Part shown: in pieces, positions 22,282-32,855 of the stretch | Position numbering within the stretch: the stretch's first letter is position 1 | Layout: each line of letters opens with the position of its first letter | Assembly (NCBI GenBank): GCA_905250025.1 | Contig: CAJNOJ010000103.1 | Span: 1 to 64,000 of the forward strand | Source of the DNA: Adineta ricciae | Lineage: Eukaryota; Rotifera; Eurotatoria; Adinetida; Adinetidae | DNA length: 64,000 nucleotides | Reading direction: 5' to 3' | Made by a program: the position numbers and the translations under genes | Notes under the pieces: generated by a model | What the model was told of the DNA's origin: nothing | The model's input: the letters and a program-made list of their open reading frames with translations, nothing else | Databases searched by the model: none

Positions 22282-25200
22282 TCAAATTTGTGGTACAAGA
22301 AGTTGTCGAATAAGATAGCTCAATTTGTCGATGACTGTTTGATTCATCGGATTGATTCGTCGATAAATTGAGAGTGCATAACGGTAGTTTTCGAGACCGG
22401 AATGTGTATATCCATATCTACTTTCAATATTTCCAATAATAGCAGAAGTATTCGCTATTGGCAGACTTCCACGTGTCGATTTGCGTAGTTGATACTTCAA
22501 AAGTAATTGGAAATATTGTAATGAATGATATGAATCTTCTTTTTCTAAAAACATATTGCCAAGTATAGCGTAAATATCTTCGAGAGAAAACGGTTTTGTG
22601 GAAATATTCTTCGAATTTTTCTCTAAAAGATTCTGGTAGAAAAGCAAACTTTCATCCAGATGATGCATTTCATATTTATAACTTGTTAGATTTGGAAGAA
22701 TGCGACTTTGAGAGTTGACACGCGTTTGTCGATACTTTTGGATCGATTTATTCAAGAGAGAAAATGTTTGATTAAAATCATGTTTAGCTAAATAAACTTT
22801 ACCAATTAAGTGATAAGCTTCGATAACGGATGGGTCATCCTGAGATCGCTTTTTAAGTAATCGACAATCCAGGAAACGGTTGAAAAAGATCAATGCTTGA
22901 TCAAGACGATTCTTATCCAAACAAATCGTGCCGATCGCGCGATAGATTTTACTTAATTTCGAATGCTCGAGGTATTTTCGTTTGAATTTAATCGCTAATA
23001 AATGTTCGAATGAAGTTAATGCTCGGTCTAAATCACCTTTTTCGTAATAAATATTGCCAAGGATTCGATAAGTCTGGGCAATCGATCGATCATTTCTCGG
23101 AGAAGTCTTCAATTGCTCATTGAGAAACTTTTGAAAATAATTCAATCCTTGATCTAAATGCCGCTTCTCGAAATGAATATTACTGATACTATTGAAATCG
23201 TTGGCAAACTTGGTTTTGTCCTCGGCATAATACGTTAATCGTTCGTCAACGCGATGCTTTTTTAAATACACTTGTCCAATCTTCGTATAAGTTTCTTTGA
23301 TCTTTACTTCATTAGCTGGTTTTTTTTGTAAGTAACAATCTAACAGTCGATTATAATACAATAATGCTTCACTTAAAAGACGCTTTTTGAAGTAGATATT
23401 GGCAACAGTACGGTATGTTTCCGCTAATGACATATGTTCGTGCAATTTGGTTTGTAGTTCATTCTGTAGGTATTGAAGATAGTAGTTCAGACATTGATCA
23501 CTATCGTTCTTGTCAAGATAAACATCACCAAGTGTTTTATATGCTTGACTTAATGTCGGATCACCAAAATTCTTGCGTGTTAGTTCACTATCAAGGACTT
23601 TGTGAAAGTAGGTTAATGCTTGTTTATAATCTTTCATTTTTCGATATGCATTGCCGATGGTAATGTAAGTTATTGCGACGGCTGGATGATTCCATGAAAG
23701 CGTTTTTAATTGATTATCTAATGCTTTATGATAATAGCTTAACGCTTGATTTATATTATTTAATTTCATATAGATATCACCGTAGTGTCGATAAGTATCG
23801 GCAAAGTCTGAATGATTGTTTGGAAGCGAATTCAATTGTATCTGATAAGCCTTGTCCAAGAATTCAAAAGCTTTGTCTTGATCATTCAGTTCGAAGTGCA
23901 TCATAGCCATTGCTGTATATGTATAGCTAACATCTGGATGTTCAGCGCCGAGCACTTTCACTTGAGTCTCAATAGCTTTATGAAACATTTCCATTGCTTG
24001 CTCTTTGTCGTTGAGTTTCACATAAAGATTTCCTAAGTCAATATAATTTCTGGTAATCGAGGCATACGCTTTTGCTGGTTGATGTTGTAAAGCTTGCTTC
24101 GAATAACGAAGAGAAATATCGTAGTTTTTTAACTGAAAATGAAGCTGTGATAAACCGGAAAAAGTTGCAGATGGAACGCTGTTTGCCGTTTTCAATGCTT
24201 TGTCGTATGATTCAAATGCTAACTGATATTGCTCTTGCTTAGTGTAAATCGCTCCTAAATCATTATAGCATTTTGAAATCAGACTATGATCGTGTTTTGG
24301 ACAATTTTTAAAGAGAAGTTCTAAAGCTTGTTGAAGATTTCGTATCGCGATCGGATAATCCATTTTTTTCTCATTAACACACGAAAGACCATGATAACAC
24401 TGAGCGAGTTCAATAGGATCAGTAATTAGTTTATTATCGAGAATCTTCTGGTAATGTTCTTCTGCTTCTTTATATTTTTGCATCTGGAATAGATATGAAC
24501 CGAGCGATATTAATCGATTAGTTCCTTCTAATTCTTCATCTAATGTGGATAGAAAATCTTTCATATCTAAATCTGCATCACCACATAAAGTCAATCGTAA
24601 TTTCCAGAGTTGAATTTCTTCATCGAACCAAACATCATCCAGACGAAAGACACATCCGAACATAAAAAGAATTTCTTCTTCTTCGGCGAATGCACTTAGA
24701 TGTTTGATATCAGCTAATGGTCGACTTTCGCTTTTGATGTTCACTTGAATTTCGAGTAGAATCGATGTCAACTGATCAGTTGGTGGTGACCGACTTGTCG
24801 CAAATTCGACCGCTTTGTTTTTATTGCTGCTTGTCGATAAGAATGAATTCATAGCAAATAATTCACCCTTCGCACTTTTCAAACGAGTTAATTCATCTTT
24901 ACTAATAAATTGTCCACGATAAACAGTCAGTATCGAAGATTTTTGATATTTAGAGAATACTTTATGTTCGCGTTTTAATTGTTGATAAAGATCACGAACT
25001 AATTTTGCAAACGCAGTAACATCATCGATATTGTGCGTTCGTAAAGCTTTATTAAGAAGTTTATAAACACAAGTTTCTCTTGTATACCAATGAATTGCTT
25101 TCTCCGATTTGTATTCAGTATCGAATTCCTTCATAGCATTCCTATCAGCAACGCTTTCCGGTTTGAAATAACCCGCAATTCCCGATTTACTCTGTGGGAG

Positions 25201-25425
25201 TTCCGTATTTTCGTCCAATAAACGTTCCATGAGTAATTGATAAAGAATAAATTCTCCATTTAAAGACTTGTGCATACTTTGACTATCTTTCGAAGAATAC
25301 ACGCTGGTACCCATAGTATCTTCGCGTTCGCCTTGTACCAATAAATCTTTTTGTAGGTTCATCTCGCAAGTTTTGCTAATATCGAATGTGAATTTATTAA
25401 AAGAGATTTTTTGAGAAAAATGCAC
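22282..25425 (-). CDS. ART-TPR protein 2: ADP-ribosyltransferase-like domain plus tetratricopeptide repeats
   Basis: A single exon of up to 1047 aa. The homologous part starts near MGTSVYSSKDSQSMHKSLNG, so translation may begin at the Met about 37 residues inside the frame. The ART domain shows TVYRGQFI (R170), AMNSFLSTSS (STS 197-199) and AFAEEEEILFMFG, where the motif is a full ExE (E249, E251), as in arginine-specific enzymes. Kinesin-light-chain-like TPRs fill the remaining 750 residues (for example YRKMKDYKQALTYFHKVLD). The stretch encoded by 23318-23647 is nearly identical in DNA to 27056-27385 of gene 3, while the flanks are clearly diverged. Expected to be cytosolic. Of the three paralogues it has the most standard catalytic motif, so it is the best candidate for real transferase activity. 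Confidence 0.87.
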   Translation of the reverse strand: MHFSQKISFNKFTFDISKTCEMNLQKDLLVQGEREDTMGTSVYSSKDSQSMHKSLNGEFILYQLLMERLLDENTELPQSKSGIAGYFKPESVADRNAMKEFDTEYKSEKAIHWYTRETCVYKLLNKALRTHNIDDVTAFAKLVRDLYQQLKREHKVFSKYQKSSILTVYRGQFISKDELTRLKSAKGELFAMNSFLSTSSNKNKAVEFATSRSPPTDQLTSILLEIQVNIKSESRPLADIKHLSAFAEEEEILFMFGCVFRLDDVWFDEEIQLWKLRLTLCGDADLDMKDFLSTLDEELEGTNRLISLGSYLFQMQKYKEAEEHYQKILDNKLITDPIELAQCYHGLSCVNEKKMDYPIAIRNLQQALELLFKNCPKHDHSLISKCYNDLGAIYTKQEQYQLAFESYDKALKTANSVPSATFSGLSQLHFQLKNYDISLRYSKQALQHQPAKAYASITRNYIDLGNLYVKLNDKEQAMEMFHKAIETQVKVLGAEHPDVSYTYTAMAMMHFELNDQDKAFEFLDKAYQIQLNSLPNNHSDFADTYRHYGDIYMKLNNINQALSYYHKALDNQLKTLSWNHPAVAITYITIGNAYRKMKDYKQALTYFHKVLDSELTRKNFGDPTLSQAYKTLGDVYLDKNDSDQCLNYYLQYLQNELQTKLHEHMSLAETYRTVANIYFKKRLLSEALLYYNRLLDCYLQKKPANEVKIKETYTKIGQVYLKKHRVDERLTYYAEDKTKFANDFNSISNIHFEKRHLDQGLNYFQKFLNEQLKTSPRNDRSIAQTYRILGNIYYEKGDLDRALTSFEHLLAIKFKRKYLEHSKLSKIYRAIGTICLDKNRLDQALIFFNRFLDCRLLKKRSQDDPSVIEAYHLIGKVYLAKHDFNQTFSLLNKSIQKYRQTRVNSQSRILPNLTSYKYEMHHLDESLLFYQNLLEKNSKNISTKPFSLEDIYAILGNMFLEKEDSYHSLQYFQLLLKYQLRKSTRGSLPIANTSAIIGNIESRYGYTHSGLENYRYALSIYRRINPMNQTVIDKLSYLIRQLLVPQI
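23318..23647 (-). repeat. Gene-conversion-like tract shared with 27056-27385
   Basis: 330 bp within ART-TPR gene 2 match gene 3 at a constant offset of 3738 bp with only four differences. All four lie within one 13-bp stretch (near 23519-23533), and the encoded peptide is unchanged. Sequence on both sides diverges at once. Confidence 0.85.
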
Positions 25426-26046
25426 TCTGAGTGCGTTTGTCTTACCTCTACCAACACTATCTTCTAAGTAGTTTAATAAATGTAAACACTACTCGTTTCG
25501 ACATGGTTTATTGTATCTACACATACCAATGATTGCTTATAATAACCTTCACCTGATGTTTTCTCGTTCATTTAATGATCAATTTATTACACATCTTTTG
25601 AGAAAAAAATATTTTGTGTTTCATTTAAACGAATACCAACAGATAATGAATATCACATGTCTCTTATTAATGTCAAACATGCATCGTACAGCCAATTAGA
25701 ATATTTTCCTCTCATATTCATTCTAATGTACAACATATATATATATGTTCACACACAATCCAATCACAGGTACTGGACAAATAGCTTGAGGCAAACAAAA
25801 GGAAAATTTCTTTTTGAATATGTATAAAAGACGCAGCGTCATTAGACGTGTAAACACGACGAATGTCTGTAATAATTGTAGATTAATGATCGCTCCTATC
25901 TATCACTTCACTATGATATCTGTGGGTTTCAATGTATGGACAAACCATAAAGTCAACGAGGTAGGAGAAAATTATACAATGACACCTAACATTTATTATA
26001 TAAACAAGGAAGAGAAAAAGAAAACGTTTAATAATGACAATTATTT
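25426..26046. other. Intergenic between ART-TPR genes 2 and 3
   Basis: Gene-free, very AT-rich. A short AT dinucleotide run (atatatatat) sits near 25736. Presumed promoter of gene 2 on the minus strand. Confidence 0.4.
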
Positions 26047-29000
26047 TCAAAACGGTGTGATAATTTCACGAATGTGAAATTTCATATTATTGATCAGACG
26101 TTGATTTTTTGGATTGGCTTGTTGATATAGAGACAACGATTGACGATAGTTTTGTAGAGCCTTCGTTAGATTTCGTTGTTTATGAAAGATTTTACCTATG
26201 ATTTCATATGTTTGACCTAAGATTGTATATTCATATGGGTTTTTTCGATATTGATAATGGAGTAGTTGATGATAATACACTAAAGCTTGATTGGTATCTT
26301 GTTTTTCTAAGAATATATTGGCAATGATCGTGTAGATTTGTTCTGAAGTAAAATCTTTGATCGGATGGTTTTTGTTTTCAATTTGTGCTTTGAGTAATGT
26401 GTAAAAATAGATAATTGTTCGTTCTAAATGACGTTTTTCTGCGTGAATAGTTTTAAGATTGAGTTTGGAACTGATTGATGCATTTCGATTAAGATAATTC
26501 GACGTTAAATCAAATGGATTCTTCCGGAGATAAATTTTTCCAATTGTTTTATAAACATTGATTATCAATGGATGACTAAATGGTTTCAACAATAGTTGAC
26601 AATCGAGAAATTGGTTGAAATAAACTAGAGCCTTGTTATAATCTTGCTTTTGTAAATAAATTGAGCCAATAATTTCGTATAATTCGGATAAGACGGGATT
26701 TTGTGGTGCTTTTTTATTTAATTTGATATCTAACAATTTTAAAAGATAATCTAGTGCTTTATCATGATTCCGTTTTTCTAAACAGATGCTTCCCAAGATT
26801 TGATAAACATCAGCCAATGATGAATCCGTTGCTGAACGAGTTTGAATTTGTTCTTTGAGATATTTTTCATAATAATTCAATACTTGATCCAAATGCCGTT
26901 TCTCGAAATGAATATTATTGATATCATCGTATTTGCTATTCGTTGATTTATTACTCAATTTCTCGTAATACAACAAAGTATCAGTAATACGATTCTTTTT
27001 CAAGTAAACTTTTCCGATCGTCATATAAATATCATGAATTATGGTTTCGTCGAATGGTTTTTTTTGTAAGTAACAATCTAACAGTCGATTATAATACAAT
27101 AATGCTTCACTTAAAAGACGCTTTTTGAAGTAGATATTGGCAACAGTACGGTATGTTTCCGCTAATGACATATGTTCGTGCAATTTGGTTTGTAGTTCAT
27201 TCTGTAGGTATTGAAGATAGTAGTTCAGACATTGATCACTATCGTTCTTGTCAAGGTAGACGTCGCCAAGTGTTTTATATGCTTGACTTAATGTCGGATC
27301 ACCAAAATTCTTGCGTGTTAGTTCACTATCAAGGACTTTGTGAAAGTAGGTTAATGCTTGTTTATAATCTTTCATTTTTCGATATACATTACCAATTGTG
27401 ATATAAGTTAACACAATCGCTGGATGGTTCCATTGAAGTGTTTTGAATTGGTTTTCAAGTGACTTGTAGTAATATGCTAAAGCTTTGTCTAAATCATCTA
27501 TTTTCACATAAATATCACCGTAGTGTCGATAAGTATCGGCAAAGTCCGAATGATCATTTGGAAGAGAATCTAATTGTATGTGAAAAGCTTTATCCATTAG
27601 TTCTAAAGCCGTATCTTGATCGTCCATTTCAGAATACATTATCGCCATCGCCGAATATGTATAACTAATATCAGGATGGTCCGTATCTAAAAGTTTTAGT
27701 TGAGCTTTCATTGCTCGATCGAACATGTCTAGCGCTCGATCTTTTCGATTGATTTTGGCAAATACTTTTCCCATGTCAATATACGTATTAGCAATCAGTG
27801 CAAATGCGGTTGGCGGATGATTTTCTAGAGCTTGCCGGAGATATTGTAGGGCAAGATAGTAGTTTTCAAGTTGAAAATGCATTTGTGCAAGACCAGCGTA
27901 AGTTGTCGATGGAACATTGTTAATTGTCTCCAAGGCTTTCTCGTAATATTGAAAAGCTGAAATGTAATTCATGTCTTTAGCATAAACTTTCGCTAGATCG
28001 TTATATGATTGAGAAATGAGTGGATGATCTTCTTGGTTTTCATCCGAATTTTCCAAAAGATATCCAAGCGCTTTATTTAAATTTCGAATGGCATATTGAT
28101 ATTCTCCTTTTTTCTCGTTCACTTGTGCAAGACCATGGTAACAATAAGCAAGTTCAATAGGATTATTCGTTAATTTATTATTTAAAATCTTTTGGTAAAA
28201 GTCTTCCGCTTGATCATATTTCATCATTTGTATGAAATAGTTTCCGAGTGCAATCAATTGGTTTTGTCCTTCCAATTGATGTTCCAAAGTTGTTCTAAAT
28301 TCTTTCACATCTGCATCATTCGGCGAACATAATGTTACATTTGCAATCCAAATTTTCAAATGTTTGTCATAAGAAATGTGTTCGAGACGGAAAATTGATC
28401 CAAACATGAAAAGAACTTCTTCATCATCGGAGAACGCACTTAAATGGCGAATATCTGCATATGAGCTTGGCGGTGCACATAAATCAATGACAAATTCAAA
28501 TAAAATTGATACTGAATTCTCGTTAGGTGGTGCTGATCGATTTATAATAATGTCGATAGCCTTTTCTCGATTCGTACTTGTTGATAAGAATGAATTCATT
28601 GATAGTAATTGTCCTTGCGTTGTTTTAAGACGGTTCAACTCATCCTTACTGATAAGTTGTCCGCGATAAACTTGAATTGTTGTTGCGTCTTGCTCTTTAA
28701 CGAATAGTTTATGTTCTTCGGTTAATTGTGCATCTAAATCTTTCATAAATTGTCCAAATGGAATAATATCATCAATATTCTGCATTTGTAAAGCTTGATT
28801 AAGTATCTTATGAATACACGATTCTCTCGTATACCAATAGATAGCTTCTGATGAACAATAATTTGCATCAAATTCTTTCATTGTTTGTCGATCATTTTTG
28901 TCTTCGGGCTCAAAGTATTTCGTTAGTGATGATCCTTCGATCAGCTCCAGATCGTTGCCGTGTAGAATTCGTTGCAATAAAACTTGATAAAGAACAAATG

Positions 29001-29139
29001 CTGCATTCAATGAACTATGAAGACTTATACTATCTTTCAATGAGTATACATTAGTACTCATCGAATTCGCATGTATATTCGCTTCATTATGATCTCGTTT
29101 TCTTTCACCTCGTGGCATTTTGTTTGATGATATTTTCAA
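26047..29139 (-). CDS. ART-TPR protein 3: ADP-ribosyltransferase-like domain plus tetratricopeptide repeats
   Basis: A single exon of up to 1030 aa; the first well conserved residues follow MSTNVYSLKDSISLHSS, so an internal start about 26 codons downstream is possible. The ART domain has IQVYRGQLI (R159), SMNSFLSTS (186-188) and AFSDDEEVLFMFG (D239, E241), again DxE instead of ExE. TPR units follow to the C-terminus, each with the usual small/large/Tyr spacing (for example YCYHGLAQVNEKKGEYQYAI). It shares a nearly identical 330-bp tract with gene 2. No signal peptide. The three genes are head-to-tail with 0.6-1.1 kb spacers, which points to tandem duplication followed by divergence and local homogenisation. 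Confidence 0.85.
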   Translation of the reverse strand: MKISSNKMPRGERKRDHNEANIHANSMSTNVYSLKDSISLHSSLNAAFVLYQVLLQRILHGNDLELIEGSSLTKYFEPEDKNDRQTMKEFDANYCSSEAIYWYTRESCIHKILNQALQMQNIDDIIPFGQFMKDLDAQLTEEHKLFVKEQDATTIQVYRGQLISKDELNRLKTTQGQLLSMNSFLSTSTNREKAIDIIINRSAPPNENSVSILFEFVIDLCAPPSSYADIRHLSAFSDDEEVLFMFGSIFRLEHISYDKHLKIWIANVTLCSPNDADVKEFRTTLEHQLEGQNQLIALGNYFIQMMKYDQAEDFYQKILNNKLTNNPIELAYCYHGLAQVNEKKGEYQYAIRNLNKALGYLLENSDENQEDHPLISQSYNDLAKVYAKDMNYISAFQYYEKALETINNVPSTTYAGLAQMHFQLENYYLALQYLRQALENHPPTAFALIANTYIDMGKVFAKINRKDRALDMFDRAMKAQLKLLDTDHPDISYTYSAMAIMYSEMDDQDTALELMDKAFHIQLDSLPNDHSDFADTYRHYGDIYVKIDDLDKALAYYYKSLENQFKTLQWNHPAIVLTYITIGNVYRKMKDYKQALTYFHKVLDSELTRKNFGDPTLSQAYKTLGDVYLDKNDSDQCLNYYLQYLQNELQTKLHEHMSLAETYRTVANIYFKKRLLSEALLYYNRLLDCYLQKKPFDETIIHDIYMTIGKVYLKKNRITDTLLYYEKLSNKSTNSKYDDINNIHFEKRHLDQVLNYYEKYLKEQIQTRSATDSSLADVYQILGSICLEKRNHDKALDYLLKLLDIKLNKKAPQNPVLSELYEIIGSIYLQKQDYNKALVYFNQFLDCQLLLKPFSHPLIINVYKTIGKIYLRKNPFDLTSNYLNRNASISSKLNLKTIHAEKRHLERTIIYFYTLLKAQIENKNHPIKDFTSEQIYTIIANIFLEKQDTNQALVYYHQLLHYQYRKNPYEYTILGQTYEIIGKIFHKQRNLTKALQNYRQSLSLYQQANPKNQRLINNMKFHIREIITPF
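27056..27385 (-). repeat. Gene-conversion-like tract shared with 23318-23647
   Basis: Partner tract of the one in ART-TPR gene 2: 326 of 330 positions identical. The four differences are all G here against A in the other copy (plus strand) and are clustered. Confidence 0.85.
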
Positions 29140-30085
29140 CTATTTAATCTAAAAAATTGAACGGGTAGAGAGAAATGTTCGACACATTACCTGAGCTTCT
29201 TTCAGTCTATATGCGAACGTTGAGTTCGACGCTGTTGTCGAAAGTAACATCAACTTACATGTACCTCAACAAAAACCAATTGTATTAATACGAAAAGTAA
29301 AGGGTATATATTTAGTTTCTTTTCTCGTTATCATTACATCTGAAGTTAATTGTCACGGTCGATTGTTTGTTGTTAAAACAACTTTTTCCAATTAAAGATA
29401 AAAACTATGTGTTACGCTTTCTAGTTACGTGTATGTTATAGAAAAAAAAACTACGGTATTTTTTCATTAGAAGTCATAATTATTTTTCTAAGGATAGATC
29501 TATTAAATGAACAGATGCATCAAGTATTTTCAGTGAAAATACGAAAATATGCATATCAAGGCTATGTTTAGTTTTACGATTGAAAGTGTGGTTAAACATA
29601 ACTTATGCCGCTAATTGAAACAATTAACTTGATTTAATTGAGTACGTCAGAAAAAGTTATTCAGTTCGAATCCTCTTATCCTTGAGAGAATGAGGGAAGA
29701 AGTCGAAATTGACTCATCTAGTGTAGATATCTGTCGTCATGATTATTCGAGTCAATGGAGACAAAAAAGAACAATCTAGAAGAAAATACTATCGTCAGAG
29801 TCGGATTTAATTGAATAATCCATATCGGTATCTTCGTCCATGGTCAAACATCAGCTTCCATAAGAATTGTTGCCAATTAAAGGAAAGGAAACGAACGTAT
29901 TATTATTATTATTATGGGATATCAGTCATCAGCAACTTGTCAACACGAATCTTTTTTTAGTGGATTTGTGGGGGTTAGAAAGAGAGACACTTTTATATAG
30001 ATATTGTACAAGAAGTACACTTCAAGCATTTGATAATCATTTCTTACATCGTTCCGAGAAAACCAAGAACGCTCGTCGATTCAAC
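29140..30085. other. Intergenic; possible 5' extension of the next gene
   Basis: Presumed promoter of ART-TPR gene 3 and 5' flank of the gene at 30086. An in-frame open reading stretch from 29867 runs into that gene, but its sequence (LLLLLWDISHQQLV) looks non-coding. Confidence 0.35.
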
Positions 30086-30577
30086 ATGGGAATCTTAAAA
30101 GGAAAAGACACTGCATTGGAGCATATCGAGAAATCCAAATTGGCTTTTTTAGCAACATTATCTGAAGCTGAAAAAGGACCATCGACGAATACAATGCCAC
30201 CCAAAGATCATTTCATATTGAAATTCGATCGACCATCGATCAAAAACTTAAAAGGACGTGTTTACGAAAACATGAAACAATATACATATGAACAAAGAGG
30301 TGATGCTGACTCAGACAACTCGAATAAAACATAAGTTTCTGTACTTTTTCTCTCTCTAGGTGAAAGTATTCCTGTATTTTTGAATAATACCGAAGGTGGC
30401 GATGGTCAAGGCGGTCTTATTAATCCAATCAAGCCTGAAGTACCAACTGTTGGCAAACAATACTGTGCTTGTGTTTATGACGATCTCAAAATTATTGATT
30501 GTCTCGTCGAAATCGATTGGAACGAAACCGACGAATTAGTTAAAACAGCCAATGCTCGACGAAAATCTGTCGTTTAA
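30086..30577 (+). CDS. Unrecognised small protein, two exons
   Basis: Exons 30086-30299 and 30360-30577 with a 60-bp GT-AG intron give 143 aa. The start MGILKGKDTALEHIEKSK is preferred over an upstream in-frame start at 29867, because coding-like composition begins here. The protein is soluble and mixed-charge: a helical N-terminus, a central PPKDHFILKFDRPSIKNLKG, a Gly-rich turn GGDGQGG, and a strand-rich end CACVYDDLKIIDCLVEIDW. No domain is recognised and no signal peptide is seen. The clean splice phase and protein-like composition argue that it is real. Confidence 0.65.
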
Positions 30578-30829
30578 ACATTCGTTCTTTTCCCCTATTT
30601 GCTTCAATTTTTTTCCTCTGCTTGGCTTCTCTATTCATCCAATAAACAAGAAGTTTGATTTCTTTTGATCGATAGACTATCTGTTCCACTTTCTAGTGAT
30701 ATTTATTCGAGGACGTGTCAAATCATTGAAGGACATTTACGCTCTTACAATCTCTAATCGTTTTTATGCATGAAGGCGAAGTAAAAAGTTTTGTCTACTA
30801 TGCCGAGGACAACAAAATAGTCTTTTAAT

Positions 30830-31597
30830 TTAAACGTTCTTTTTGAAAAAAGCAATAGCATCTTCGACAGCTTTGTCTCGTTGTTGAGTCGCTTGTTCAG
30901 AGCCTTCGGGTCGAACAACGAAACCGTGTGTCGTACCAGGATATTCATTGAATTGTCCAAGACCATTACCTTTCAAAACCTTTTCAAACTCTTGTCGAAG
31001 GTCGGGCACAAATATAGCGTCATTTTCCGCACAGAGAAATAGAATCGGCCGTTTTATTTGTTCAGCTTCTTCTTTAACTAAAAACGACGGATGAGCAGCA
31101 ACGGCTGCCTTTACTGTCGAAGACAGTTCAGCATGTGTTATTAAATGAATAACAGCTTTTGCACCGTAACAAAAGCCAATCACCTAGATAAATCAATTCG
31201 ATAGATAGTAAAGGTAAATATCATGAAAAATTACTTGAATAGAATCATAGTGTCCTTTAATAGTTGAAATGAATTTTTCACCTAAAGCGCAGGCATCGGT
31301 TGGTGGATGTTTTTTTAACCAAGCTGGTAATTTATCCCATAAATTTTCAGCATTGGGATCCATTGGATCGCCATTGAAAAGATCAGGAATGAGAACTACT
31401 ACTTGAACACCTTGTGCAAGACTGTCAGCTACTTTTTGAACATTGATATACGAACTTCCAAAAACGTCCGTAAAGATGACAATTGCTGATTTTCCTTCGC
31501 CTGTTTTATAAGTTTTCAGACCGGCAACTTCTTCTACGCAGCCGCGAGCTTCGTGGCTTTGTTTCGCACCAGGATTAACACAACAAGGTCCGCTCAT
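30830..31597 (-). CDS. Dienelactone hydrolase family protein (carboxymethylenebutenolidase-like)
   Basis: Two exons (31235-31597 and 30830-31183) with a 51-bp intron give 238 aa. The alpha/beta-hydrolase triad of the DLH family is complete: Cys in VIGFCYGAK at the nucleophile elbow, Asp in CAENDAIF, and His in GTTHGFVVR. The N-terminus MSGPCCVNPG lacks a signal peptide, so it is cytosolic, like human CMBL and many fungal homologues, which hydrolyse lactone and ester bonds. The N-terminal PCC(V)NPG pattern with a short Cys pair is typical of the eukaryotic/fungal DLH subgroup. The gene is convergent with the unknown gene that ends at 30577. Confidence 0.9.
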
Positions 31598-31817
31598 TTT
31601 TTTCGTACACTAATGTTCTTGAAATGAAGAGATTAAAAGTGCAAATACAGGTAAATAGCGACTGTTGACCGACCAATTAATTGTCATCGAATCCAGATGA
31701 CGCTAGAAATACTTCACTTAACTAAAAAAAAAAAGTATTTCTTTATCAAAACGAACAGAACGAGAGAAAAGATAAACGAATAACAAATCGACATACATTT
31801 GTATGTAATAAACGAGA

Positions 31818-32855
31818 ATGTTTACACAGATTCCTCTGATTGATTTTGGTCCTTTTCTTCATGGAACGGACGAAGATCGACAACATGTTGCTGATCAAAT
31901 TGGTGAAGTTTGTCATAACGTTGGCTTTTTCTACTTATCTAATCATGACGTACCGTCATCATTAGTTGAGCGTGTGTACAAAGAAGCCGAACGATTCTTT
32001 GCTCAATCTATCGAAGAAAAAATGAAATTATATATTGGCTCATGCCCTTACAAAAATAATCGTGGTTATACACCCATGCTCGAAGAAAAATTAAGCCCGA
32101 AAGGTGATCTGAAAGAAGGATTTGATTTGGCTATGGAATTACCAGCTGATGATCAAGATCGAACAGACCGCGATGCAACATTATACGGACCTAATTTCTG
32201 GCCAGAGAATCTTCCCGGTAGGAGAATATTCTTCCAATAAGAAGCTTTAATTTCAATCTGTAATGATTTAGGATTTCGTGAATGTATTTACGATGAATAT
32301 TATCTAAGTATGGTGGTATTAGGTCATCGCGTTCTCGAAGCATTTGCCTTATCTCTTCACCTACCATTCGATTATTTTAAGTCAATGTGTCGAAAACCGA
32401 TGGTAACAATGCGCTTACTTCATTACCCGTCTCAACCGATTGTATACGATGAAGATCAACTTGGTTGTGGTGCACATACAGACTATGAATGCTTTACACT
32501 TCTGTCGCAGTCAAATCAATCAGGTTTACAAGTATTAAATAATCAAGGCCAATGGGTGAATGCCACACCAATCCCGAATACATTCGTTGTAAATATTGGT
32601 GATTTAATGCAACGTTGGACGAATGATCAATTCAAATCAACAACTCATCGTGTTATTAACACAAGTGGAACAGAACGGTATTCAATTCCGGTCTTTTTTG
32701 GACCTGATTTCTTCGCCGAAATCAAATGTTTAAGTAAAGATCAAATCCCAAAATATGAGCCAGTGGTTGCAGGAAAATATTTAATTGGAAGATTTGACGA
32801 TACATATCAGTATAGACAAACTAATTCACAATCTTCACCAAATTCTACGTTGTAA
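31818..32855 (+). CDS. 2-oxoglutarate/Fe(II)-dependent dioxygenase, isopenicillin-N-synthase-like
   Basis: Two exons (31818-32217 and 32272-32855) with a 54-bp intron give 327 aa. The N-terminal DIOX_N part has IPLIDFGPFL and GFFYLSNHDVP. The jelly-roll core carries the metal triad His202-x-Asp204 (GAHTDYECFTLL) and His259 (KSTTHRVI), and Arg269 with SIPVFFGPDF binds 2-oxoglutarate. Family members are soluble oxidases; those in fungi and plants act in secondary metabolism or hormone pathways and bacterial ones vary, so the substrate is open. An aromatic-rich lid (NNRGYTPMLEEKL) is typical of the subgroup often found in fungi and bacteria. No signal peptide. A poly(A) signal follows at 32909. 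Confidence 0.9.

Noticed and set aside
23415-23906. Plus-strand open frames opposite the ART-TPR genes
   Set aside because: They are antisense shadows of strongly coding minus-strand TPR sequence; the near-identical pair at 27153-27401 simply mirrors the shared tract.
25736-25746. AT dinucleotide run as an origin or special repeat
   Set aside because: Too short; ordinary in AT-rich intergenic DNA.
18148-29139. ART-TPR genes as toxin genes
   Set aside because: The ART fold is shared with toxins, but these are long cytosolic host-type proteins without signal peptide or delivery module.
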